From Dehalococcoidia bacterium (GTDB lineage: Bacteria; Chloroflexota; Dehalococcoidia; GIF9; UBA5629): 7,328 bases of DNA. The position numbers were made by a program, and so were the translations under genes. Each line of letters begins with the position of its first letter. The stretch's first letter is position 1. Location of the stretch: contig QYPU01000010.1 in assembly GCA_007280145.1 (NCBI GenBank), forward strand, positions 1 through 7,328. Direction: 5' to 3'. The notes under the pieces are model-generated. The model did no database searches, was not told the origin of the DNA, and worked only from the letters and a program-made list of their open reading frames with translations. Shown here piece after piece: positions 1 through 6,078 of this stretch.

Positions 1-12
1 CCTCGCAATAAC
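1..12. repeat. Edge of an intergenic repeat ending CTCGCAAT(G/A)AC
   Basis: The first 12 bases match 10 of 12 positions of the right end of the repeat at 3109-3120 (CTCGCAATGAC type). The rest of this copy would lie left of the window. Twelve bases are too few to prove homology, but the position, just before a gene's promoter, is similar to the other copy. This is an inference from a short match. Confidence 0.35.
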
Positions 13-29
13 AAAAATGGGGTTCACTA

Positions 30-59
30 TTGACACGTGCCTAATTACAGGCGTATCTT
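30..59 (+). promoter_or_regulatory. Sigma-70-type promoter for the DUF4870 gene
   Basis: A perfect -35 box TTGACA at 30-35 is followed after 18 bp by TATCTT at 54-59 (4 of 6 to TATAAT, keeping the key TA and final T). Transcription would start near 66, leaving a short leader of about 26 nt before the ATG at 93. The leader carries AAAGGAGG just upstream of the start. The call rests on consensus matching only. Confidence 0.55.
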
Positions 60-92
60 ATACCTAACTTTAACTAAAGGAGGTTTAATACG

Positions 93-419
93 ATGGGAAA
101 GACTTCAACTGGTCTTGAAGCAAATGTTGCCGGGCTGCTATGCTATGTTCTGGGCTGGATAAGTGGTCTCGTGTTTATCCTGATAGAGAAGGAGAACAAG
201 TTTGTTCGCTTCCATGCTATGCAATCAATCATAGTCTTTGGAGCCATTACGGTCGCTAGCATAATCTTCCGTTGGATACCCTTCGTTGGCTCTATTCTTA
301 ATCTGCTCCTCTCGTTTCTTGCACTTGTACTATGGATAGTCTTGATGGTTAAAGCTTATCAGGGGACAATGTATAAGCTGCCCTGGGCAGGTAATTTAGC
401 TGAAAAACAGACCAAATAA
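93..419 (+). CDS. DUF4870/Tic20-like small membrane protein
   Basis: This is a 108-aa integral membrane protein of the DUF4870 (Tic20-like) family; the molecular function of bacterial members is not established. The family pattern is visible: a first hydrophobic helix at about residues 10-31, then the conserved loop EKENKFVRFHAMQS (32-45), then helices at about 44-60 and 64-86, and a short polar tail ending in KQTK. The length is normal for the family. No signal peptide or catalytic motif is seen. The start is well supported by an AAAGGAGG Shine-Dalgarno about 9 nt upstream and by a promoter at 30-59. It is separated by 95 bp from the dehydrogenase pair; no clear terminator or new promoter lies between, so read-through is possible, but a functional link is not implied. 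The family assignment is firm; the role is unknown. Confidence 0.88.
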   Translation: MGKTSTGLEANVAGLLCYVLGWISGLVFILIEKENKFVRFHAMQSIIVFGAITVASIIFRWIPFVGSILNLLLSFLALVLWIVLMVKAYQGTMYKLPWAGNLAEKQTK

Positions 420-514
420 CTGTGAACTTCCTGGCGAGAAGTCTTGGCACCGCTACAGTATTTATAAACAGGCTATGTCAAAACTGTGCACATATTGACT
501 GAAAGGAGTGAGCA

Positions 515-1633
515 ATGATCTCGTTTAGCCCTAGCGAAGAACAGCAAATGATTGTGAATGTGGTAAAGCAGTTCGCTACAGATGAGATGCGGAAGGTCTA
601 CAGGGAAGCTGATGAAAGCGGCGAGATTCCTGCCCGTATCATAGATGCTGCCTGGGGGCTGGGCTTCATTTCTAGCAGTATTCCCGAGGAGCATGGGGGG
701 GCTGGCAGTGAACACTCAACCATCACTGGCTCATTGCTCGCTGAAGAGCTGGCGTGGGGCGATCTCTCTATGGCAATGCATACCCTGTGCCCAACGCTGG
801 TGGTTCTCCCCATTCTGGAAATGGGCACTGAAGAGCAAAAAAGGAAATACCTGCCCGCTTTCTGCCGTGAAAAGTACAAGGCAGCTACTGCCGCTCTTAT
901 GGAGCCCCGTTTCAATTTCGACCCCTACTCCCTTTCAACTACCGCTCGGCTCGACGGCGGCAACTACCTGCTGAACGGCGAGAAGTGCTATGTCCCCTTA
1001 GCAGCCGATGCTGACCTACTACTGGTCTATGCAACCGATAACGGCAGCAACCAAGGCTTCATCCTGGAGAAGGGCGCCTCAGGACTTGAGATTGGTGCGC
1101 CCGAAAAGAACATGGGAATAAAAGCTCTATCTACATACGAGCTCGCCCTCAAGGACTGCCGCATACCCAGGGAGAATCGCCTGGGCGGCAAGATAGGATG
1201 TGACTTTAACCGAATCATGAACTGCTCACGGGTGGCACTCTCAGCGATGGCTGTAGGAGTAGCTAGGGCAGCTTTTGAGTATTCACGAGACTATGCTAAA
1301 GAGCGTGTTGCTTTCGGCGAGCCCATCGCCGCTCGCCAGGCCATTGCTTTCATGCTGGCAGAAATGGCTATTGAGGTCGACGCTACGAGATTGATGACAT
1401 GGGAGGCTGCCTGGAAATTGGACCGAAAGGAAGATGCAACTAAAGAGGCTTCCCTGGTAAAAATGTATGCTGATGATATGGCGGTAACAGTGACTGACCG
1501 CGCCGTCCAGATCTTGGGAGGACATGGTTATATTCGGGAGCATCCGGTCGAACTATGGCTGAGAAACGGCCGTGGATTTGCCGCCTTTGATGGCATGGCT
1601 ATAGTATATAAGGAGATACAGCACTATGATTGA
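515..1633 (+). CDS. Acyl-CoA dehydrogenase-like subunit, probably non-catalytic partner
   Basis: A 372-aa protein with the complete acyl-CoA dehydrogenase fold: N-terminal helical domain (about 1-120, with IPEEHGGAG at 56-64), middle beta domain (about 121-225) and C-terminal helical domain (about 226-372). The FAD-binding TE.xxGSD motif is replaced by MEPRFNFD (129-136), and the W/F-x-T segment reads CYVPLA. At the C-terminal catalytic site YEGT is replaced by FDGM, with D359 in place of Glu, and no alternative Glu is evident on helix G. It does retain residues that normally contact the FAD of a neighbouring subunit: R264 and F267 (ERVAFG), Q275, and Q332 with LGGHG (334-338). This suggests that it completes the active site of the next gene's product rather than acting alone. 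AGGAG at 504-508 supports the start. The stop overlaps the next start by 8 nt, so translation is probably coupled. The substrate is unknown. Confidence 0.9.
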   Translation: MISFSPSEEQQMIVNVVKQFATDEMRKVYREADESGEIPARIIDAAWGLGFISSSIPEEHGGAGSEHSTITGSLLAEELAWGDLSMAMHTLCPTLVVLPILEMGTEEQKRKYLPAFCREKYKAATAALMEPRFNFDPYSLSTTARLDGGNYLLNGEKCYVPLAADADLLLVYATDNGSNQGFILEKGASGLEIGAPEKNMGIKALSTYELALKDCRIPRENRLGGKIGCDFNRIMNCSRVALSAMAVGVARAAFEYSRDYAKERVAFGEPIAARQAIAFMLAEMAIEVDATRLMTWEAAWKLDRKEDATKEASLVKMYADDMAVTVTDRAVQILGGHGYIREHPVELWLRNGRGFAAFDGMAIVYKEIQHYD

Positions 1634-2819
1634 TTTTGAACTCACCCCTGAAGAAGAAGCTGCGGTAAAGGTAGCCCACAAGGCTGCAGAGGAACTCTTC
1701 CGCCCTATAAGCCGTTACTATGATGAACACGAGCACGAGAGCCCTCAAGAGCTCATTGACACGCTGTGGGAGAAAAGAGGAGAGGTCGGTATGCTCAGCC
1801 TGAGCCTAGCTGCAGCGCTTGGCATAGAGGAGCTGTGCTGGGGCGATGCGGGGCTTATGCTATGCAACCCAGGGCCAAGCTTGGGAGGTGCCGCTGTTTG
1901 GGCATCAGGAACACCAGAGCAGAGAGACCGCTTTCTTAAGCGCTTCAATAAGGGTAAACCCAAATGGGGTGCTATGGCCATGACAGAAGCTGGCTGCGGC
2001 TCAGACACTTCTGCCATTACCGCTACAGCGGTGCGCGACGGCGACGAGTGGGTGCTCAATGGTGAGAAAATCTTTGTAACCCAGGGTAAAAGGGCATTGG
2101 AAGACTCCGATGGCATCGTGGTGGTTTGGGCAACCGTGGACAAGTCAGCAGGGCGGGCAGGCATGAAGTCATTCGTGGTGGAAGCCGGAACTCCAGGAAT
2201 GAGGGTAGAGAAGTTAGAGAAAAAACTGGGAATCAGAGCCAGCGATACTGCTACCATTATTTTCGAGGACTGCCGCATCCCGTATGAAAACATACTGGGC
2301 AGCCCTGAAGTTAGAAAATTAGACAAGACCAAGACCGCAGGCTTTCAGAAGGCAATGGCTACCTTCGACGCCACCAGACCTATTGTGGCCGCCCAGGCTT
2401 TGGGTGTTGGACGCGCTGCCCTGGATTTTGTCAAGGAAACTCTGGAGAAGGAAGGCATCGAGATACGCTATGGCTTACCACGCAATAAGCTAAGCGCTCT
2501 CGAACGCGATGTCATGGACATGGAAGCCCATTACAAGGCAGCCAAGCTGCTGACACTGCGAGCAATATGGATGTTAAACCAGGGGCAGCCCAATAATCTG
2601 GAAGCCTCAATGGCCAAGGCAAAAACGGGGCTTGCTGTTACCAGGATTACTCAGAAGGCAGTCGAACTCATGGGGCCACTGGGCTATTCCAGAAAGTACC
2701 TCTTAGAAAAATGGATGCGCGATGCCAAGATCAATGACATCTTCGAGGGCACTGGCCAAATCAACATGCTTATTGTAGCGCGGCGAGTCCTTGGCTATTC
2801 CAGAGACCAACTCAAGTAG
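1626..2819 (+). CDS. Acyl-CoA dehydrogenase, catalytic FAD-binding subunit
   Basis: A 397-aa flavoprotein expected to oxidise an acyl-CoA to the 2,3-enoyl-CoA, passing electrons to an ETF-like carrier. It has the FAD motif TEAGCGSD (120-127), the FVTQG segment (150-154), the beta-domain signature KLGIRASD...FEDCRIPYENILG (200-225) and the catalytic site IFEGTGQIN with E374. Unlike most family members it lacks the N-terminal PEEYGG loop: GEVGMLSLS (52-60) runs almost directly into GIEELCWGD. The residues that usually reach the neighbouring FAD are changed: E279 for Arg, S290 for Gln, E347 for Gln, and GP (350-351) for GG. These losses complement what the upstream subunit retains, so a heterotetramer is inferred. 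AAGGAG at 1610-1615, inside the upstream gene, serves as Shine-Dalgarno. About 300 bp without a supported gene follows. Confidence 0.93.
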   Translation: MIDFELTPEEEAAVKVAHKAAEELFRPISRYYDEHEHESPQELIDTLWEKRGEVGMLSLSLAAALGIEELCWGDAGLMLCNPGPSLGGAAVWASGTPEQRDRFLKRFNKGKPKWGAMAMTEAGCGSDTSAITATAVRDGDEWVLNGEKIFVTQGKRALEDSDGIVVVWATVDKSAGRAGMKSFVVEAGTPGMRVEKLEKKLGIRASDTATIIFEDCRIPYENILGSPEVRKLDKTKTAGFQKAMATFDATRPIVAAQALGVGRAALDFVKETLEKEGIEIRYGLPRNKLSALERDVMDMEAHYKAAKLLTLRAIWMLNQGQPNNLEASMAKAKTGLAVTRITQKAVELMGPLGYSRKYLLEKWMRDAKINDIFEGTGQINMLIVARRVLGYSRDQLK

Positions 2820-2950
2820 ATACAGCCCATTTGAAGTGTTAATGTTCTACAATTTTGTCACCCTCTAACTGCTCAAGGGGAATGTCATCACATGAAGGAG
2901 AAAGTGTGGATTGGAGGGCGACCCTGAATAATAACATGCACTGCGAGGCA

Positions 2951-3017
2951 ATGTAGTGCAGGGCTAAAGCCCTGCCCCGTCAGCCACCCCAGGCAACCTT
3001 GAAAGGTCGCACTACAT
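2951..3017. repeat. 67-bp palindromic (MITE/BIME-like) element with 9-bp terminal inverted repeats
   Basis: The ends are perfect 9-bp inverted repeats, ATGTAGTGC (2951-2959) and GCACTACAT (3009-3017). Inside are two smaller hairpins: GCAGGGC-TAAA-GCCCTGC (2958-2975, 7-bp stem) and ACCT-TGAA-AGGT (2996-3007), the latter extended by a GC/GC pair across one mismatch. No target-site duplication is seen directly at the ends and there is no coding capacity. The layout resembles dispersed non-autonomous repeats. It could also act as a weak factor-independent terminator for the dehydrogenase genes, but the first hairpin is followed by CCCG rather than a T tract. Confidence 0.55.
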
Positions 3018-3037
3018 ACTGTTTGGTCTTTGGGAAG

Positions 3038-3121
3038 AGCGTAGCGACGAGGCAATCGCCGGAGCAGCTATGAGATTGCTTCACGGAGTTTACCCTGGTG
3101 AGCCGAAGGGCTCGCAATGAC
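3038..3121. repeat. Dispersed repeat of the GAGATTGCTTC...CTCGCAATGAC type
   Basis: The left arm carries GAGCGTAGCGACGAGGCAATC (starting at 3037-3038), and the right arm carries GAGATTGCTTC (3072-3082) and CTCGCAATGACG (3111-3122). GCAATC (3052-3057) and GATTGC (3074-3079) are inverted, so the core can fold. Sequences of this kind recur in intergenic DNA of many environmental bacteria, as I recall them; copy number in this genome cannot be judged here. The ATG within CTCGCAATGACG (3117-3119) opens a frame into the ABC gene but belongs to the repeat. Confidence 0.5.
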
Positions 3122-3194
3122 GAATAGAATTTTGCACTCACGGATTCAGGAGACAGATAACTTGGAGAGCAATAGACAAAGGGAAGCGAAGTTT

Positions 3195-4154
3195 ATGTCT
3201 GACAAAGAAAAGGCAATAATAGTCCATGGATTAACCAGGATATTCGGCGAGCTTGTGGCGGCGGATAATATTTCATTTGAAGTAGAAGAGGGAGAATCCT
3301 TCGGCTTAGTCGGCGCTAATGGAGCTGGAAAAACAACAACCCTGATGATGCTGGCTACAATGCTAAACCCGACCTCAGGCTCAGCCAGCATATGCGGATG
3401 CAGCATTCTAAACAACAGAGACGGGGTTAGGAATTCTATTGGCATCGTTTTCGAGAAGATGAGCCTCGATATCCAGCTTACTGGGCGAGAGAATCTGGAC
3501 TTTCATGCCCGAATGTACCACCTGCCAAAGAAATTTAGACAGAAAAGGATAGACGAAGTTCTGGAACTAGCCGGACTGAAGGATAAGGCAGACACTATTG
3601 TCAAAGACTATTCAGGTGGTATGCAACGCCGATTAGAAATAGCTCGAAGCATGCTGACCCGACCCCGGGTGTTGCTTCTAGACGAACCTACGGTAGGTCT
3701 GGATGTGCAGACAAGAAGATTCATGTGGGACCATGTCAAAGAATTAAACCGGCAGCAAGGGGTGACGGTGCTACTGGCAACGCACTATATCGAAGAGGCA
3801 GACTATCTGTGTGACAGGATAGGTATCATAGACAAGGGCCAGATAATAACTATAGATACGCCCCAAGCGCTAAAAGACTCCATCGGCAAGAGTGTGGTTT
3901 CCCTCAAGCTGCACAATGGACCACAGGAGGACGCTGCCAGATTGTTCGAGAGGCTGCCCTGGGTCAACAAGCTCCGGAAGAATGATGGTTTCCTGGAGCT
4001 TAGTTTAGGCACAGAGGATGTAAATCTGGCTGATATAGCAAAATTAGCCCAGGAGAATGGCTTCGCTATTTCCTCCATACGCTTACGCAAACCAAGCCTG
4101 GAGGATGTCTACCTTCATTACGTAGGGAAGCAGTTTGAAAAAGAGGATATATGA
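3195..4154 (+). CDS. DrrA-type ABC transporter ATP-binding protein, first of a pair
   Basis: A cytoplasmic ATPase that would power the ABC-2 permease encoded two genes downstream. From the ATG at 3195 it is 319 aa, matching its 320-aa paralogue next door. Visible motifs: Walker A GANGAGKT (40-47), signature YSGGMQ (139-144), Walker B VLLLDEPT (159-166) with E164, D-loop GLD, switch H197 in THYIEEAD, and a C-terminal DUF4162-type tail ending near KPSLEDVYLHY. The Q-loop glutamine is replaced by E87 (VFEKMS); the partner has VFQDPS. An upstream in-frame ATG at 3117 would add 26 residues that align to nothing and begin inside a repeat, so 3195 is preferred; AAAGGG at 3178-3183 is its likely Shine-Dalgarno. 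The stop overlaps the next start as ATGA. Substrates of this family are typically drugs, lipids or glycolipids; this one is unknown. Confidence 0.9.
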   Translation: MSDKEKAIIVHGLTRIFGELVAADNISFEVEEGESFGLVGANGAGKTTTLMMLATMLNPTSGSASICGCSILNNRDGVRNSIGIVFEKMSLDIQLTGRENLDFHARMYHLPKKFRQKRIDEVLELAGLKDKADTIVKDYSGGMQRRLEIARSMLTRPRVLLLDEPTVGLDVQTRRFMWDHVKELNRQQGVTVLLATHYIEEADYLCDRIGIIDKGQIITIDTPQALKDSIGKSVVSLKLHNGPQEDAARLFERLPWVNKLRKNDGFLELSLGTEDVNLADIAKLAQENGFAISSIRLRKPSLEDVYLHYVGKQFEKEDI

Positions 4155-5113
4155 AAGCCACCATAGAAGCTGAGGACCTCACTAAGAAGTTTGACGACTT
4201 CGTTGCTGTAGACCACATAAGCTTTGCCGTTCAAGATGGTGAGATATTTGGTTTTCTCGGCCCCAACGGAGCCGGAAAGTCGACAACGATAAAGATGCTT
4301 ATCACTATTCTCAATCCAACCTCAGGGCAAGCTAGAATCTGCGGCTACGATGTGCTGCGTCAGAGAGACGATGTCAGAAGACATATCGGAATTGTGTTCC
4401 AGGACCCATCTATTGACCGGTTTTTAACCGGCAAGGAGAACCTCAATTTTCATGGCATGATTTACCACATGGATAAGAAGACAAGAGAAAGCAGAATCTC
4501 TGAGGTGCTCAAGTTACTTGATCTGCAAGATAAAGAGAACACACCTGTTAAGGACTGTTCAGGGGGTATTCAACGACGGTTTGAGGTAGCGAGGGGATTT
4601 ATGACGCACCCCAGGGTACTGTTTTTAGACGAACCAACTATAGGGCTGGATATACAAGCCAGAAGAGCTCTATGGGAATATATCAAAAATCTGAATAAGG
4701 ATAATGACATAACTATAATTCTGACCACTCACTACATCGAAGAGGCAGACTACCTCTGCGACAGAATCGGCATAATTGACCACGGAAAGGTCATTGCCAC
4801 TGACTCGCCCCAAAGGCTAAAGGAGAGCGTCGGCATTGACCTTATCCTGATGGAGATAGCCAACGGGGGCAATGGAGATTTTATCGCATCGCTGAAAAGA
4901 CTGGAATGGGTCAAGAACATTGAGCAGCACCGCAATTTACTGGAACTCAGCGTAGAAGAAGGGGATAGAAGAGTACCTGAACTCCTTGGGCTTGCCAGCA
5001 GACACGGAGTGAGTGTCACTTCTATAGACTCACATAAGCCAAGCCTGGAAGATGCCTTTCTACACTATACAGGGAAGACAATAAGAGAGAACGAAGAGGA
5101 GCAAAAGAGATGA
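4151..5113 (+). CDS. DrrA-type ABC transporter ATP-binding protein, second of a pair
   Basis: A 320-aa nucleotide-binding subunit with all canonical residues: Walker A GPNGAGKS (37-44), Q-loop Q84 (VFQDPS), signature CSGGIQ (136-141), Walker B VLFLDEPT (156-163) with D160 and E161, and H194 in TTHYIEEAD. The C-terminal domain ends with KPSLEDAFLHYTGK and a charged EEEQKR tail. It is clearly paralogous to the preceding protein; even the DNA shares an in-phase identical 17-mer (3789-3805 and 4736-4752, coding IEEADY), which points to an old tandem duplication. The start overlaps the upstream stop (ATGA), with AAGAGGA at 4141-4147 as Shine-Dalgarno. The two ATPases probably form a heterodimer on the permease, although separate homodimers are possible. 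Confidence 0.93.
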   Translation: MKATIEAEDLTKKFDDFVAVDHISFAVQDGEIFGFLGPNGAGKSTTIKMLITILNPTSGQARICGYDVLRQRDDVRRHIGIVFQDPSIDRFLTGKENLNFHGMIYHMDKKTRESRISEVLKLLDLQDKENTPVKDCSGGIQRRFEVARGFMTHPRVLFLDEPTIGLDIQARRALWEYIKNLNKDNDITIILTTHYIEEADYLCDRIGIIDHGKVIATDSPQRLKESVGIDLILMEIANGGNGDFIASLKRLEWVKNIEQHRNLLELSVEEGDRRVPELLGLASRHGVSVTSIDSHKPSLEDAFLHYTGKTIRENEEEQKR

Positions 5114-5142
5114 GAAAGATAAGGAGAGCCAGAGGAAAGTGA
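5110..5142 (+). other. Possible 10-residue coupling peptide between ATPase and permease genes
   Basis: An ATG at 5110 overlaps the stop of the second ATPase gene (ATGA) and opens a frame encoding MRKIRRARGK. Its TGA stop (5140-5142) overlaps the GTG start of the permease (GTGA). GAGGAG at 5096-5101 is well placed as a Shine-Dalgarno, and AAGGAG inside the frame (5121-5126) would serve the permease. This could be a translational relay, the remnant of a longer permease N-terminus after an indel, or coincidence. Confidence 0.25.
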
Positions 5143-5966
5143 AAAACGAGCTAGAGATGGGAACAACACCGAATATATCAAGACGGAGCCAGCTAATAGA
5201 CCCTCTACCTATCTACACCATGTGGCTGAGACAAATGATAAGATTCTTCAGGATGAAGGCAAGGGTGGTAAGCTCAATCGTAACGCCGTTCCTCTTTCTT
5301 GCCTTTCTGGGAGTGCCCATGAGCTTTATGCCGGCAGGGAACATACCCGGTATTCCTCCCGGTATGAATTTCCTCGATTTTCTGGCACCCGGTATCGTCG
5401 GTATGACACTGCTTTTCTCTTCAATGTTCGGTGGAGCATCCGTCATCTGGGACAAGGAATTCGGCTTCCTCAAGGAAGTCCTGGTGGCTCCGGTTAGCCG
5501 TTTTTCTATCATATTAGGCCGAGAAGCCGGTGCCATGACCACGTCAATACTACAAGCACTCGCCATTATCATCATAGCAGCACTTATGGGTGTCCGCATC
5601 CAAGGTCTCGCTGGTTTCGGACTATCGCTGGTGTTCATGATTTTAACCAGCACTACTTTCATCGGGTTGGGACTAATACTAGCCACCAAGCTGGGCGAAA
5701 TGGAAGGATTTATCTCAATCATAAATATGATACAACTACCCCTCTTCTTTCTCTCCGGCGCTTTATTCCCCCTGGATGCCATGCCAGTCTGGATAAGATA
5801 TATAATGTATATTAATCCTCTTACCTACGGAGTTGATGGGCTCAGGGGTAGCCTCGTCGGAGGTGCAGCCTTTCCATTGACACTTGACTTCGTTATTTTA
5901 CTTGTCTGGTCAATAGTCCTGGCTGGCTTAGGCACACGATTCTTTTCCACAATGGAAGCTGACTAA
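5139..5966 (+). CDS. DrrB-like ABC-2 type transporter permease
   Basis: A 275-aa membrane subunit of the ABC-2 (DrrB/NodJ) family, expected to form the translocation pathway, probably as a homodimer, energised by the two upstream ATPases. Six hydrophobic segments can be drawn at about 43-60, 80-100, 131-151, 157-182, 190-212 and 247-268. The cytoplasmic N-terminal stretch includes an RFFRMKAR interfacial segment, and the family signature DKEFGFLKEVLVAPVSR (105-121) follows the second helix. The NPLTYGVDGLRG motif (226-237) is also typical. The GTG at 5139 is chosen as start because AAGGAG lies 12 nt upstream; the next ATG (5157, residue 7) has no good Shine-Dalgarno. The gene ends the operon, with a weak hairpin about 20 bp after the stop. 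Export of a hydrophobic molecule is the family expectation; the substrate is unknown. Confidence 0.92.
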   Translation: MKNELEMGTTPNISRRSQLIDPLPIYTMWLRQMIRFFRMKARVVSSIVTPFLFLAFLGVPMSFMPAGNIPGIPPGMNFLDFLAPGIVGMTLLFSSMFGGASVIWDKEFGFLKEVLVAPVSRFSIILGREAGAMTTSILQALAIIIIAALMGVRIQGLAGFGLSLVFMILTSTTFIGLGLILATKLGEMEGFISIINMIQLPLFFLSGALFPLDAMPVWIRYIMYINPLTYGVDGLRGSLVGGAAFPLTLDFVILLVWSIVLAGLGTRFFSTMEAD

Positions 5967-5985
5967 CTCAGGCAACAGAACCCTT

Positions 5986-6001
5986 GGCTAACTCTTTAGC
6001 C
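5986..6001 (+). terminator. Weak hairpin after the ABC operon
   Basis: A perfect 6-bp stem GGCTAA / TTAGCC with a CTCT loop begins 20 bp after the permease stop. It is followed by TTGATAGTT rather than a clean T run, so intrinsic termination would be inefficient. Its position at an operon end is the main support. Confidence 0.3.
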
Positions 6002-6048
6002 TTGATAGTTAACCGCTCCAGTCCAAGCCAAAAGAATCAAAGCTATAT

Positions 6049-6078
6049 TTGGCAGCAACATCACCTTGATGGTAAAAT
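6049..6078 (+). promoter_or_regulatory. Candidate sigma-70 promoter for the acyl-CoA synthetase gene
   Basis: TTGGCA (6049-6054, 5 of 6 to consensus) and TAAAAT (6073-6078, 5 of 6) are separated by 18 bp. Transcription would start near 6085, giving a leader of roughly 160 nt before the ATG at 6244. That leader contains the stem-loop at 6189-6228. The match is good, but AT-rich intergenic DNA often yields such pairs. Confidence 0.42.

Larger units (their letters stand above)
2820..3194. other. Intergenic region with two palindromic repeat elements
   Basis: No convincing gene lies here. The first part (2820-2936) shows no clear hairpin terminator, and its short reading frames, such as an 11-codon ATG frame at 2892, have no support. 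From 2937 to 3121 the DNA is a mosaic of two repeat families, described separately. The remaining stretch, 3122-3194, should hold the leader of the ABC operon. A poor promoter-like pair (TTGCAC 3132-3137, GATAAC 3156-3161) can be drawn there but is not convincing. AAAGGG at 3178-3183 is a usable Shine-Dalgarno for the ATG at 3195. Confidence 0.7.

Noticed and set aside
444..479. Promoter for the dehydrogenase pair (TTGGCA 444-449 with TATAAA 463-468 or TATGTC 474-479)
   Set aside because: The spacers are 13 and 24 bp, outside the workable range, so no promoter is called in this gap.
645..974. 109-codon frame on the plus strand inside the first dehydrogenase
   Set aside because: It is an out-of-frame shadow; the main frame has continuous family similarity across the same bases, so no frameshift is indicated.
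1745..2332. 195-codon frame on the minus strand inside the catalytic dehydrogenase
   Set aside because: It lies fully antisense to a gene with clear conserved motifs; the composition is rich in Ser and Pro as expected for an antisense shadow.
2958..2975. GCAGGGC-TAAA-GCCCTGC as the intrinsic terminator of the dehydrogenase operon
   Set aside because: The stem is good, but it is followed by CCCGTCAG instead of a T run and sits inside a larger palindromic element, so it is reported as part of the repeat.
3117..3194. N-terminal extension of the first ABC ATPase from the ATG at 3117
   Set aside because: The ATG is part of a repeat end, the added 26 residues have no family counterpart, and the ATG at 3195 gives the expected length.
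5213..5782. 189-codon frame on the minus strand inside the permease
   Set aside because: It is antisense to a well-supported membrane protein gene, with no domain or good ribosome site seen.
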